Positions 32,500 to 45,545 of a stretch of DNA of 64,000 nucleotides are shown here, piece after piece (position 1 is the stretch's first letter; each line of letters starts with the position of its first letter). The stretch comes from Manihot esculenta. Its lineage: Eukaryota > Streptophyta > Magnoliopsida > Malpighiales > Euphorbiaceae. Below the pieces are notes generated by a model, which ran no database searches, was not told the DNA's origin, and saw only the letters and a program-made list of their open reading frames with translations. The DNA lies in the NCBI RefSeq assembly GCF_001659605.2, contig NC_035176.2, positions 22,916,847 through 22,980,846 of the forward strand, in the 5' to 3' direction. A program made the translations under genes and the position numbers.

Positions 32500-35425
32500 T
32501 GTTGGAGTGTGAATATAATCTTACATAATTAAAGGAGATTATGTAATTATAGGCCAATTGATACTAATTGATTAACAGATGATTCTTAGGAGTTATTTTA
32601 ATAAGACCTTTTAATCTGTATATAAATATAGTTATTACAATAGAAAATACATACAATAATGTCCAATTGTTCCTTATCTTGTTACATGCTATCAGAGTGT
32701 TTGGGTTTAAAGGTCCTCTATCTTTTAGTTTCTTGATAGATAGAAACTGTTTGGTTGGGTCATCGAAATTCGGTGCCTTTTTGGTCTCATCTCCGACTTC
32801 CCAAGGAGCCCAGGCATGTTCTCCGCCATTCTCTAAAGTCTAGCGGTCATCTTGTCGACGAGTGGATCTCATGCGTCGTTTGAAGGTTCAGGTCTGTCTG
32901 TCATGTGTCGGTGCATGGAGGAGCGTGGCACTTCCAACAAGTCTTCAGTTTCTGTTACAAGGTCGCCCCGTGGTTTCTATCCAGTCTCTGACAGCGGATC
33001 TATCATTGGACACTGCTATAGTTAGGTTTCTCCTTTATTGTGATTGAGTAAGTTCTAGATCCTCTATTCCTGATCTGTGTTTAAGATTTTTACGGTTGAG
33101 TGTAGTGTTTTATGGCTTGATTTCATGTGTTCAAGCATTGTGTGAAGTGAATTTGTATTCTATACCAAGTTTTGGTTGAGATGGCTTTTGATAGTAAGAT
33201 CTATATTACTGAAATTCATCCCAATGCCTATCAAAATTATAAAAAATTGGTTGAAAGGGTCCATTCCAGTAGCTACTATTGTTGAGATAAATAAAACTTG
33301 CCTTATCTCCTTGTCATATAAATGGATCATTAATTATGATTTCACGAATCACATGACAGGTAATCCTCATACTTTTGCCAGCTTTTGATATCATACAACA
33401 CCTTCTCCTCTTACCATAGCTGATGGGTTAATCTATAATGTTGAGGGTTCTAAGACTGTTAAACTTACTCCTTCTATTATCCTATCATTTGTGCTAAGTT
33501 TATCTAATCTTGCTTTTAATTTAATCTCTGTGAGTAAACTTACCAAAGATCTAAATTGTTATATCTAATTTTTTCCTGATCATTGTCTCATTCAGGATCT
33601 TGTGACGTAGCAGATTATTAGTAAAGGACATGTATCTAGGGGTCTATACATTTTGGATGCATGGGTGCCTCGATCTATTATCCATGCCAATATTGTGTCT
33701 TTATTTGAAGCACATTGTCGGTTGGGACATCCTTCCTTATCGATTTTGAAGAAGTTATCCCCTCAATTTCATGAAGTATCTTCATTGGAATGCGAGTCGT
33801 GTCATTTTGTAGGATATCATTGAAGCTTTTTAAGTCCTAGAGTCAATAAACAAGCTTAGTCTACTTTTAAATTAGTTCATTCAGATATTTGAATGTCTTA
33901 TTTTTTCTAAGACTGGATTTAGATATTTTGTCACTCTTATGGATGATTTTTCTAGAATGACTTAGATTTATTTTATGAAGCATTGTTCGGAAGTGTTTTT
34001 TCATTTTTCTGCCTTTTGTGTTGAAATTAAGACTCAATTTAATGTTTTTGTGCAAATTTTATGAATTGACAATACTAAAAAATATATGTCAAAATCATTC
34101 TAGACTTATATGACTCAACATGGTATTCTTCACCAATCATTATGTATTGATATACCCGCTCAAAATGAGGTAGCTGAAAGAAGAAATCGTCATCTCCTTG
34201 AAACTGCTCGAGCTCTATTGTTTCAAATACAAGTTTCTAAGCAATTTTGGACTGATGATGTCTCTAATGCATGCTTCCTCATTAATCTTGTGCCATTCGC
34301 AGTACTAAACGATGATACTCCTAATAATGTCCTTCTTAAAATATCGTTATTTCCTTTGGAACCATGACTTTTTAGCAGCATTTGTTATATTCGAGATGTC
34401 AGATCTCATGTGACTAAACTTTATACTAAAGCTTTGAAGTGTGTTTTTTGGGATATTCTCGCCTTCAGAAGGGGTATCGATATTATTCTCCAAAACTTAA
34501 CATATATCTTGTCTCAACAGATGTAGCTTTTTCTGAAAAAATTTTTTTTTTCTGTTGCACAAATCTCTACTGGTCAGGAGGAGAACGATGAGTGGCTCAT
34601 TTATATAATCACATATGATGGTAGAAACTCCTCTACTGTGTCTTCTGCTGAAAAATCTGATGGTAGCATTCTTCCCTGTTGTGTATGTTAATGACTTTGT
34701 CATTACATGGAATGATAGTACCTAGATCTCTTCTCTTAAAATCCTTCTGCATGCGTATTTTCATACTAAAGACTTGGGTCAGCTTAAGTATTTTGTAGGA
34801 GTCAAAATCTTGAATAAAAAGGAAATCTTCCTATCTCAAAGGAATTATGTCTTTGACTTACTTGCAGAAACTAGAAATTTAGGAGCTAAACCCTATAGAA
34901 CACCAATGATTCCTAATATATGTCTTACAAAAGATGATGACAACCCCTATAATGACCCAAAGAGGTACAGGAGGTTGGTTGAAAAGCTGAACTACCTTAT
35001 GATGATGACTCGGTTAGATATTATTTTTGCAGTAAGTTTTGTAAAAAAGATCATGTCTACACCTACAGTGAAACATTGGACTGTTCTAGAACAAACTCTA
35101 TGTTATCTAAAAGGGATCTCTAGACTCGATATACTCTACATTGATCATGGGCATACTACAGTTGAGTATTTTTCAGATGCTGATTGGGCAGGATCTAAAA
35201 GTGATAAAAGGTCGACTACAGGCTATTGTGTGTTTGTTGGAGGAAACCTAGTGTTTAAAAAAAGTAAGAAGCAAAATATAGCATCCAGATCTAATGTCAA
35301 TTTAAAATACATAGCCATGGCTCAATCCACCTCTGAGATTATGTGGATAAACCATTTGCTGAAAGAAGTCGGTTTGGATGTTGCATCACCCACAAAACTT
35401 TGGTGTGATAATCAAGTTGCTCTTT
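32500..35425 (+). mobile_element. Internally deleted copia element, copy B (5' part)
   Basis: LTR at 32500-32686, then TGCTATCAGAGTG as a worn primer-binding site. The order and the internal deletions are the same as in copy A. Protease pieces lie near 33330, integrase (SLCIDIPAQNEVAERRN) at 34110-34367 and reverse transcriptase-RNase H from about 34680. The catalytic box reads YVND (34684-34695), an Asp-to-Asn change. It is cut at 35425 by a Tekay LTR, and its 3' LTR was not found. Confidence 0.82.
34774..35425 (+). pseudogene. Copia reverse transcriptase C-terminus and RNase H (partial)
   Basis: An open stretch of about 217 residues. It begins at GQLKYFVGVKILNK, contains YRRLVEKLNYLMMMTRLDI and the RNase H text FSDADWAGSKSDKRSTTGY. 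It stops at LWCDNQVALL, where the LTR at 35426 interrupts it. The usual continuation of RNase H is missing from the window. The upstream catalytic box is mutated, so no active enzyme is expected. Confidence 0.85.
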
Positions 35426-37384
35426 TGTAATACCCGGCTAAACTCCAGTGTCAGAATTTCAACTTTCCGATGGAATCTCCGTTGAAATCTGAAATCTTAA
35501 AAGCTAAAACTTTAAAAGGGTAAAATGAGTTTTTATAAAATGAATTTTAAGCATTTTAAAATGTGTTTAAAAAAAAAAATCTTTCCAAATCATCAAGGTT
35601 CGCCTGGCAAACACAAACTGGTAGACTAGCTATAAAAGGCCCTCAACTCGATTTGAAAGGAGTTTTTCTCTCTTCTTTCTGGCAGAAGTGAGCCTAAGGC
35701 CTCTTGACAATTTTCGCTGTGAGTTTCCTATAAATCCTTTAGAAATCCATGAGTTTTACCTTTATTTTGAAGAATCAAGTTGAATTTTTGAGTTTTAGCT
35801 TTTGGAATTTTTGGAGCTCATCCCTTCTTCTTCTTCAAAATCTTTTCCTTGTTATTGAAGTTGTGTTTCCTTCAAGAGGTAAGTTTGACTTTCTCAAAAC
35901 TCGTTGCTTGTGGGCTCAATGTGAGTTGTTTGTAGCTTGAGTTGCTGGAATGAGAATATATGCAAGATTTATGTCTTTTTTCCCCTTTTATGTTGAATCT
36001 TAAATGTCTATGTGCTAAGTTGTTTGCATGTCAGTGATTTGGTGTTTTTAGAATCGTTTTAAACCTTCTAAGTCAACGTTGGATGTTTCTTTATGGTTTT
36101 GAGTTGTTGCATGTGCATTTAATCGTGTCTTGGTGGCTATTGGCTGAGACAGAATTGGGTTATGCATTGCAGAAGAACCCATGTTTAGTTGTCGAAGCCT
36201 GGTTTGGTCGCCAAACATGCTTGTGAAGGCTACTTTTTGGCCGCCTAACCTGCCTCTAAAGGTTTGACCTTCGAATCTGTAAGGGGAATTTAGGCTGCCA
36301 AACTTGCCATCGAAAGTTCCCTGTCTAGTCGTGTTCAGTCCATTTTCCATATGTTTTCTTATATATTTTTAAGTGTTTCTAGGGTAGTTCCAAGTATTGT
36401 AAAAGTTATGTTTGACCCCTCATTTAAGTCTAACTGTGTAGGATTGAACTTGGGAGACCGTAGAAACCAGCAATGAGATAATTGCTTCAGAGTTAGGCTT
36501 GCATCAACTAGAGGTGACTAGAACTAAACTAAACTATTATTTTAAAGAAATCAAATGATTTAAACATACTCATGCATCACGAATGCCATGTATATATGAT
36601 TAGGTTATTTTGCATTAGAGTTCACGAATATGATGCATTGCATAAGTAATTATTATTGTGAATGGATATTCGATGACCCACAAGCCCTTGAGCATGTTAT
36701 AATAATGTTGTGACGGATATGGAAAGACCAGAGTTGCCCATTCTACGCCCCTAGCATTATGATATGTTATGTCATGTTTAAGAGGAAGTCTTGAGGAGCA
36801 CCCGTTGTGGGCTGGGTACTATTGAAATTATGGAGGGTTACTAGTGACAATTCCATCTTGATGTGGATTGTTTATGTTGTGATACATTCATACGATTATA
36901 TGTTTTATTAAACTGTTTTATGATTATGTTTCTGCTCACTAGACTCTAATAGCTTATCCCTTTTCCCTAATCCTAGGTTTGTAGGACTAGAGTTATCTCA
37001 GAAGATCAGTAGTGTTTTATGGTATAGCTCTGATATAATAGTTATAGTTGTGGACTTGAAACAAATTGTGGTTTAGAATTGTGCTTTGCCTGAGTTTTCT
37101 TTTATAATCCCTTTGTTCATGATCCTATTATGTAAAAGTTTTAAAGTTGAAGCTATATTTGAACCAAACTGAGGCATATATTGATGACCATACTGGAGCA
37201 TTTGATGAGGGCTCTAGTATGGTTTTATGTTTTCAGTTATGTTTGTATGCACATATTAAGTTAGATAATGTTTGGGATTATATTAGGTGTAACAGAATGT
37301 ATAATAGGCTTGCTACGAGCTCTGGCGACCTTAAGTCGACCTGAACCCTAGCATCGATAGCGGTCCAGTTTCTATGTCATTATA
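35426..37384 (+). repeat. Diverged Tekay-like LTR, plus strand
   Basis: 1959 bp from TGTAATACCCGGCTAAAC to GTCATTATA (family end GTCGTTACA, one base changed). It has worn GC motifs near 36180-36300 and AGCTATAAAAGGCC near 35630. It is followed directly by TGGTATCAGATC (37388-37399), a one-base variant of the tRNA-iMet primer-binding site. It is more diverged than the other Tekay LTRs here, so it is probably older. Confidence 0.85.
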
Positions 37385-37654
37385 GAGTGGTATCAGATCC
37401 CTATGTTTATATGGTTACACCTAGAGTGTTAGGCTCATAAATGTTACAGAGAGCAAACACAATTAGAAAAAATTCATATCCACTAGGGATAGGATGTAGA
37501 GTCTTGTCTTGATGTATGTATGATGATAATGTGTAACGCCATGACTATATGAATGTGCATTGATGACATGATATGTATGTTGTGGGTTCATGTGTATCCA
37601 CGTGAACCATATGATACTAATATTTATGTGTTTAATGTTGTTTTTCTAAAAGAA

Positions 37655-38035
37655 GGATGCGTGGCTCACGTCGATCTTCACGATTGACCGAAATCCCGCC
37701 TGAAAATAAAGGTATGGATGTCCTTCCAACTGCTACTCCATCGAGATCACGAACAAGTAGAAGCTCATACCCTAGAAGGTTTTTTTTTATGTAAACAAAA
37801 GAAGAACATATTCGGATAGGATGTCTGCATATGTTAGGGAATTAATAGGCGATGATTAGAGGAGATATGAAAGTTTGGATATGAGCTTTGAAAGAGAGGG
37901 TGTGGAAGAGTCTGAAAGAAGAACAGGAGGCATCCAGATTTTAATCTTAAGATCTACCTATCTACATCAGTACTACCCTTATCCACAGGGATCCGGATAT
38001 CCGATGGGAGGTTCATTCTCTTTCTTGCATCACAA
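37655..38035 (+). pseudogene. Tekay-like gag N-terminal fragment
   Basis: Begins MRGSRRSSRLTEIPPENKGMD, similar to the Gag start at 58401 (MRGARRSVESTGF). After stops and a shift, another frame gives YPYPQGSGYPMGG near 37980. The element then ends abruptly in AT-rich DNA. Protease, reverse transcriptase and the 3' LTR are absent. Confidence 0.65.
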
Positions 38036-39773
38036 ACTTTAAGTTTCAATGACCATGGAGACAATGATGTTTTTTATATACTTAAATATAACTCTATTGA
38101 AAAACATTCTCATATTATTTTGACGTTAACTCACTATTATAAAAATTGGATATAAGATAGTGGTGGTTAATTATTACTTTATATATTGTAACTGTAGTCA
38201 CATATTAATAGCAACAATTTGAAATTCGTTATATATGTCTTTTCTACTAAGAATAAAGTATCGGTTTATTTATTTTTTTATAATAAATAAAAAATACAGT
38301 TAAAATTATATTTTTATTAAATATAAAATAAATTTTTTATTAAAATATATTATTATATATAATAAAAAAATAAAATTTTTTTAATTGCGGATGAACTGTT
38401 ATGCTAAAATTATTAAAATACTAAGATATTATTGCCAAAACCCTAAAATATGAAAGTGATTTTCCACTTTCCTTGCTTAAATCCAGTCTCATCCTCGTGT
38501 TACCGAATATTTTCGATGGAAAATAGGGTTTTTCAGTTAAAATTATTGAAAAATTAAAAAAAAAAAACATAATTGTAATTCATGCACTGAAAACCAAGAT
38601 TTCAACAAAAAACAAAAATGCGGAACTTGGAAGGCAGTAAAAAAGAGTGGGCATTTGAAGAGTGAAAATGTGGGTCCTCTCTCTCAAACATTATTCCATA
38701 CGTCAAAACGGCAAGCATTAAATGTGCCCAAATTCCTATTTAGTGATAAATTTTCTTCATTCCGAAACACGTGACTCCAGGGTCCACAAACACGCCTAAA
38801 TTGAATTTTTCCCTCAATTATATAGTGAGAATAGCTTTCATTCATTTTTTTAAAAAAAAGTAAAAATTTCATTTTGTTTATAATATAGGTCACGGGATTT
38901 TTATGCAATTTTTATTTTTATATTTCTCAATAATTTCGTTTCATTAATTAAAAATAATAATAGTAAAGAACTGGCACAATTACAGTGAACTTTTCTAAAA
39001 GAGATAGATGTAATTTTTTTATTCAATTAAAATATAAAATCAAATTTTATAAATTGTATCTTCTTTATATGATTAGAAAAATCAAATTCTTTTTTTTATT
39101 TGAAATCTTCTAAAATTTAAATAAATGTATTTATTTTTGAGTTAATCTTTTAGAATTACTTAATATTTTTAATAACAAAGACAATATTATCATTTTGAGA
39201 ATTTAACCTTTTTTGCTTTTATATATCTAGTAATTTTGTAATGTTTATTGCAAGATATTTTTAGCCATTATTTATTATTTATATTTTATAATTTTAAATA
39301 TTTCTATTTTTTAAAACATATAAATGAGAATTACATAGTTTATTTCATATTTCATATACAATTTACGTAAAGTATTTCAAATTCAACGCTATAAGTTTAA
39401 TGCAAAATTTATATGATTAGTAATTTTAATTAGAAATTATAATAAAACTTTTAGTATACTCACTGACTTAATTTAGTAGTAAGTGCATCTGAGTAAATAT
39501 GAGAGATCTCATATTCTACTCTCCCAAATCCAATTCCCATTTAAAGAAAAAAAACTTTTAGCATAAATTAGAATTATTTTTAAAATAACATTAAAGTTTG
39601 TTTTATATTAAATATAATAAATTTATTTATAAATTTTTATTATCAATTATTATTAATGATTATTATAATTAAAATTATTAGCAATAAGACAAGTTTCCTT
39701 CTATTGTCCCTTTATGACTCAATACTATTGTCTTTTCCTCTTTTTTAAATCTAACTTCTTCTTTCCTCTTCTC
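38036..39773. other. AT-rich intergenic stretch, no gene seen
   Basis: A/T-rich DNA with short homopolymer runs. There is a slightly more complex patch near 38640-38800 with a CACGTG at 38768-38773. No coding signal or transposon ends were recognised. Confidence 0.6.
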
Positions 39774-39774
39774 T

Positions 39775-40615
39775 ATGAAAGACGATCTACGTCAATTGAT
39801 TATTGATGAAAAAGAAGATGCTGTTGTTGTCCCTATTAAGAGCTCCAGAGATATTCTGATCGTCACTTATGATTTCTGTATGGTAGGAATGCTTCTCACA
39901 TACAATCCAATCAAGTTTCAAAATATACAGATCTCTTTTGGCAGATTTATGGTGGCAATCCTCGAATAGTTATTGCATTGGAGGATTTAGTTCCTAGTTA
40001 CAAGTCGGGCATTTTATTTTTAATGGAAATAAAAACTCTTAGTTCTCGTATGAAATTTTTTCGTAATTTTTTACATTTTGATGGTTGATTCTCAGTCAAT
40101 AGACAAAGATTGAGAGGAGACCTTTCGTTAATGTGGAAGAGTCATGAATCTATTTCTGTGGTTAGTTTTTCTTCAAATTTTATTGATTCGATTATTTCGG
40201 AAGGTAATGTTCAATGGAGGTTTACTAGTTATTATGGATTTTCGGAATCGCAACGACGATGTCAGTCTTGAAACCTTATTCGAGTTTTATTTCGTAAAAG
40301 CTCTCTTCCGTAACTTTGTTCAAGAGATTTTAATGATTTATGCTCTAGAGATGAGAAAGAATGAAGAGTATTTTTGCCAAATTATCTTATGCAGGGGTTT
40401 TAGACAGACACTTTAGGAACATTTTTGCCAAATTATCTTATGCAGGGATTTGATTTTGAATGATTATAAATCTTTGTTAGACTATATTTTTGTTAAATGG
40501 ATTTGTCGTAATGCTACTCTATCTGCTTATACTTTGACTAGAGAATTTATTAGATATAATCGTCTCTTTATTTGGAATGATATCCCTCTTTATTTCATAA
40601 AATTTCATTAATACA
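39775..40615 (+). pseudogene. LINE retrotransposon remnant (DUF4283 start joined to endonuclease)
   Basis: The first frame (39775-39969) reads MKDDLRQLIIDEKEDAVV then YDFCMVGMLLTYNPIKF, typical of the DUF4283 region of plant LINE ORF1 proteins. After a shift, NPRIVIALEDL, GILFLMEIKTLSSRMKF and later YGFSESQRR and LMQGFRQTL match the layout of the LINE AP-endonuclease domain. The two halves are joined with most of ORF1 missing. It ends near 40615 before TTTTAAAAAAA. Confidence 0.65.
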
Positions 40616-40639
40616 ATCAGTAATTTTGTTTTAAAAAAA

Positions 40640-42300
40640 TTATTAGCAATAAATTATTAGTTTTTCTTTTAACTTTCAGTACACACTTTATTTATACTTA
40701 TTCTGCATATCATTATTTATTTTTTATACACTATTTTTTATGTGTAAGTTTCTATCAATTTTATTTATAACATATTATTTTAAATAGTTAATTAAATTAT
40801 TTATTATTATAATAATCAATTAAATGTATTTTAAATATCATGTTAAATTTAAGTTAGATCTAACTCATTTCAAAATTAATTTAAGAGGAAAAGTGTCTAT
40901 AACTCATATAAATGACACATTATCGCTTTCCACATATTAACGTGAGATTCAATAAAAATGAGTATAAAATAAAATTTAAATTATTTATATACTTTTTCTA
41001 AAAAAAAATAGAAGAAATACTTAAAATGGAAGCCATTGTTGCTTTTGGATAATAAATTAAAATAGTAATAAAATAAAAAAAGAAAATTCTAAAACACCAT
41101 CAATAATGGGGGCTTGGCAATTTTCCATAACTTTGAATAAAATTTTTCACCTCTTTTACAAAAGGTCATCTCAATGATAATTCTTCTTCCTCGCTTTCCT
41201 CATTGATTAGTTAGAAGACGAGACAATTGGAAAGGGACCCTTGTTTGTTTTTCTTTCAAACAACTATATAAACAATATGAAATGGTCCAGTTTTTTTGTG
41301 TCACCCACATGGGTTTTTTTTTTTTTTTCTTAGACTTGTCAAAAAGATAAAAGGATCACAGCCTGTGAGTACCAAAAACTAATATTACATGTTACTTTAG
41401 CTGTAATCTATGCAAAAGAACACCTTTTATCATCCACAAAGCATCCACCCATATGGGCACATGATGATGAGGTAAAATCAAAAAGGGAAATTATCATGAG
41501 CTTATGACATTTTTAGAAAATTCACTGATTTATTTCTGTCTCAATTAAAATATTTATTTATTTTATAAAATTATTAATTTTATTAAAAAATTATTAATTA
41601 ATTTATTTTAATATTAATTAAAATAATTAAATAGTATGAATATTTAAATTATAAAAATTAATAAAATTAAATATTATAAATATTTAAAATAATTATTTTT
41701 TTTAAAAAAATAGCAGCCATCCAAGAAGAGCAACTAAACTCAACCACATGTCCACCTGCCATTAGTGGTGACATTGGTAGGTCCCTCTCATCATTGAAGA
41801 ATTTTACAGCATCCCATAATATGGAACGACAACACAATAAGATGTAAATAATTATGCAAAGATATATCTTAAAAATAGAAAAAGTTCCTTAATTAAAGAT
41901 AAATCATAAATATAAAATTAAATATATTTAAAATTAAAAAAGATTATTTTATTTTTAATAAATTTATCCGACACAAATTTAATTAATCAAATAATATATT
42001 AAAAAAAATATCTCATAGACTTATCATTTGAAAATATGGAACCACCATTTTATAATATAAATTTTCTTTCTTATCAAGTAATCAATCAAATTTTTTTTAT
42101 ACCATTCTCAAATAAAGAACAAAAAAATGAAAAATACATATACAAAAGAGGCATATATACCATCTGTTTCTTGTAATCATTCACAAACAAAAGAGAAAAT
42201 TATCATACAAAAAAAAATATTAAATTCAAAGATCAATATAAATAACAAAGAAGAAGGATTATTAAAGAAAAGGAGAAAGACATCCTATAAAGAAATAAAA
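40640..42300. other. Intergenic DNA downstream of GALS, no gene seen
   Basis: AT-rich with poly-T and poly-A runs. The open frame at 42127-42390 is Lys/Ile-rich low complexity and overlaps the 3' end of GALS, so I do not call it a gene. The 3' untranslated region of GALS should lie at the right end. Confidence 0.55.
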
Positions 42301-42311
42301 GAACATCTATC

Positions 42312-42330
42312 TATATATATATATATATAT
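42312..42330. repeat. (TA)n microsatellite just after the GALS stop codon
   Basis: About 19 bp of alternating TA, 4 bases past the GALS stop on the minus strand, hence in the 3' untranslated region. Confidence 0.9.
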
Positions 42331-42334
42331 TCTG

Positions 42335-45300
42335 TCATTGCCGGGTGTTTTGCAGCCTGGAGCCAATCATTTTCTGCTCAAATTTCTTGACAGACCAGGC
42401 AATATCTCTCATTGTGGTATCCAGAACATAAGGGTTGTTTTCAAAGTTTATCTCTGTCACATTGAGCAATTTCCTGCAGGGTTCACGCCTTTGTGCTATA
42501 GTTCCATGGTAATGGAAATATTTGATCCTGCTCTCTGTCTTGTGTGTAGACTTCCCAGCTAGATTCTGGGACATATGCACTCCCGTCGCGAATACATTTT
42601 TCGGTTGGATCGCGTATTTTCGATCTCTCCTTATCCCCCTCTTGATGTCTCTATATACAAGCTTCTCAAATCCCCATTTCCTGTGCCACCCGACAATGCA
42701 AAACTATTTGTTATAAAAGAGAAACAAGATTCATTCCAATCACAAGTCCACTCAGTGGAAAGTTAGAAGTTCCTTGGTTAAGTTAACCCCAACCAAACAA
42801 AACCTTCTTCTGCTATGTCATTTGACAACATAGGCAGAATCTAGCAAGCATTTGGTATCTATCAAACACTGGGCAAAAGGGGGTGAAGAATCTTAAGCAT
42901 GCAAGTGATTCACAGAATATATAATTAGATAGAGATATGAAATCTTAGCAGCATTGTCACAGTCAAAATCAGTAGTGACTATTTAGGTTAAAATGATAAG
43001 GTCCACATCACAGTAAGTCCCAACAAAATTGGTATCAATATTAAATTTTATGTTTCTCTATCAATATCAAATCTCAATATGAAAACATTGATGTAATTTT
43101 CTTTTGATGAATAAGCACCAACATGATTGATCGATCACAACTTGTCTAATTCATTTGTTTTGTCTGTTTTTCAAGTTCATTTCATCACTACAATCTGTTC
43201 TTCATCACCACAATTGAACATAAAATTGATCACTGTGGCTCTTGAAGAAGAGAATAACAGAAATTGAGCATTACTTTCTACTCTTCATTAAAAATAAAAG
43301 GGAAATTTTATTATTTAGTCTCTGAACTATGGAGAAACATATAAGTTGATCCCTTAACTTTGAAAAATACAAGATATTAAAAAATTTACTAATTAATAAT
43401 CTATTAATTTTATCTGTAAAGTGTTTTAGTATTTAGTTCTTGAAATATGAAAAAATTCATTAGTTCGTCATTCAACTTCATAAAAATGTATACTTAGTCC
43501 CTCCGTATTGAAGAAATTTTAGACTTTTCTACAACACTTAATGGCTAAAATTCAATTTTGTAAAAATGTAAATTAATTAGTCTCTTTATATCAAGAGTAT
43601 TTTAGACTTTTGTATAACACTTAATGTATTTTTCAAAATCGATAGATCAACTAGTGAGTTTTTTTATACTACAGAGACTAAATAGTAATTTTCTCTAAAA
43701 TAAAAAGTCTCCAACACTTGCAAGTTAGGTGACAAGATCCTAACCCTATGAATTAGAGAAGATCACTTTAGAACACTTCAAACCCACCCCACTTCTACCT
43801 GCTCTAATACAATGAAAAGAAAGGAATCAAAATACCAACTCTACAAGAAGACTTCATATGTATGTGCTGACCACTTGATCTTGTATTTATTGTCTTTTAT
43901 TTTTTATTTCTTCTAATTTTCCAGTCAATCAACCACCACAATATTGCAAATAATATCACACTAATTCACACAAATCCAATAATTTTGTTGACATACAATT
44001 GCTTTCCTCATTCAATTTGACAACCAAGTTTAAAGACACTATCCAATATTCATTAGTAAAGTTAAAATAAGCAATTTTCATGTTCTGTTTTCTCCCTAAA
44101 CATCTAAGCTTAGCATGCATGTCCAATTAATATAAAACAGAACAATAAACATTATATTCGGAATTCACAATTAGCAAAGAAATTTTCTCAAATAATTACT
44201 TAAATGATGCCAAATCAAAAGAAAGAAAGAAGATTTCAAGAAACATGATTTTACCTGTAATATCTACCATAATCAGCCGCGAGGCAGAGCTTGCTGCTCA
44301 TGGGCATCTGCTCAATAGTGAATTGAGTATAATCCGAGAGGGAATCCAACACAGACTTGATGGTGTTCTTTGGAGGAACATAAATATACTCGTCAACATC
44401 AAAGAAGAACATCCACTTTGTCATAAATCTGTACCTATGCAGGCAATCATTAACCACCATGAATTGATTATGATAATACCCATCAAATCTCTCTTGCTCT
44501 CTTATGTCCTGCAATGTCACATATCCCAAATCCATCCATGGCTTCAAAACCTCCATCACCTCCTCATGAACCCCACCTGCATCGTGTATCACAAAATGGG
44601 ATCTCTGACCAAACAGCCTCACATGGAAAGCAATCCATTCTCTGACTCTCTGTGGACTCAAACCACCGTAGAGAGAAGACCCGCAATACAAATATTCGTA
44701 TTTGGGTTTCGATGTGAATAGAGTCAGGTTTAAGTTTCCAGCCTGTTCATGAAGAACCTCAAATCTGTCTGTGATGTTGAAGTTTTTGTCACCACCGCCT
44801 GATGTGGATGCGAGTAGAAAGAGTTTCCCACCTGAATTATTAGCGTTGATGGGTTGAGAAAACGTGCAATTCACAACAACAACAGTGTAAACGCGGCCGT
44901 AGCCCCAATCAGGAAGGATCTTGTAAGCGGTGGAGGTGATGGGGACGGCGGAGGAGTTGTCGGAAGAGGATGGCTGGGGAACCCACTCGCATTGGTAAGT
45001 GGGATTTGAATAAAGATGAAGAGGCTTTGAAGACAAGCCTATAATGGCAAAAGTATTGAGTCCACCTCTGTAAGCGCCCATGGTAATGAAGTTATAAGCT
45101 GCAGCACCATAAGGATTAAAGATCCTCTTAAGAACTCCATTTTCAAGAACTTCTTCACCTTGTTGAACAGATAAGGGAGATGGGTTAGGGGCGGTAGCAA
45201 GAGAGGAATTTAATGGGGTTTCTGGGTGGCCAATGGAGGAGGTGGTGGTAGTGGTGGTGGTGGTTGTAGTGGTGGTGATTCTGGAGATACAAAAGCGGAG

Positions 45301-45471
45301 ATCAGAGGTAGATATAGAGAAACGAGAAGGAAGAAACTGTAGAAGTGTTGCTATACTGCAGAGAACTAAAAGAGCAATTAAAAGAAGCTTAAGCTCTGCA
45401 GCACAGTTCATTACAACTCCAACAAACATCTTCTTGTCTGTTCTTTCTTTTTCTCTTTCTTTACCCATCAT
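42335..45471 (-). CDS. GALS: Galactan beta-1,4-galactosyltransferase (GT92), GALS family, two exons
   Basis: Exon 1 is 45471-44255 and exon 2 is 42680-42335, encoding 520 residues. The phase-2 intron of 1574 bp has a GT donor (ACAG|GTAAAA) and an AG acceptor (GGCACAG|GAAATGG), and joining the exons gives ...YGRYYRKWGFEKLVYRD. GALS enzymes add galactose from UDP-galactose to beta-1,4-galactan side chains of pectin rhamnogalacturonan I in the Golgi. The protein has a short basic cytosolic tail, a signal anchor (about 27-48, LLLIALLVLCSIATLL), a variable stem with 12 Thr in a row (66-77), and a GT92/DUF23 domain from about 258 (EYLYCGSSLYGGLSPQRVRE). The metal-binding DXD is FDVDEY (357-362), and the C-terminal block has YFHYHG and RREPC. 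The N-terminus RDLRFCISRI-like region and the overall length fit the family. All key parts are present, so it is probably functional. Which paralogue (GALS1/2/3) is not settled. Confidence 0.95.
42681..44254 (-). other. Intron of GALS
   Basis: 1574 bp with GT and AG borders on the minus strand. It contains a MITE-like insertion (43301-43696). Apart from that it is AT-rich and without coding signal. Confidence 0.9.
43301..43696. mobile_element. MITE-like element in the GALS intron
   Basis: The ends form an inverted repeat: GGAAATTTTATTATTTAGTC on the left and, reversed, GAGAAAATTACTATTTAGTC on the right, both followed by TCTG. The flanks carry AAAATAAAAG and AAAATAAAAAG, a likely 9-10 bp duplication as made by Mutator-like elements. 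Inside, TTTTAGACTTTT..ACAACACTTAATG occurs twice (near 43510 and 43600). No coding capacity. Confidence 0.7.
45233..45281. repeat. GGT/ACC trinucleotide repeat inside GALS exon 1
   Basis: An imperfect GGT-type run on the plus strand encodes the 12-Thr tract in the stem of the GALS protein. Length changes would keep the frame. Confidence 0.9.
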
Positions 45472-45544
45472 GGAAACAACGAAGAAGAAGCAGCAGCAGC
45501 AGGAGGATGATGATGATGCAGAAACTACAAAAATGGAGATTTTG

Positions 45545-45545
<1 letters not shown>

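Noticed and set aside
42127..42390. Lys-rich ORF on the plus strand
   Set aside because: Low-complexity A-rich sequence that runs antisense into the GALS stop region.
44245..44721. Plus-strand ORF of 158 codons
   Set aside because: It is the antisense shadow of GALS exon 1.
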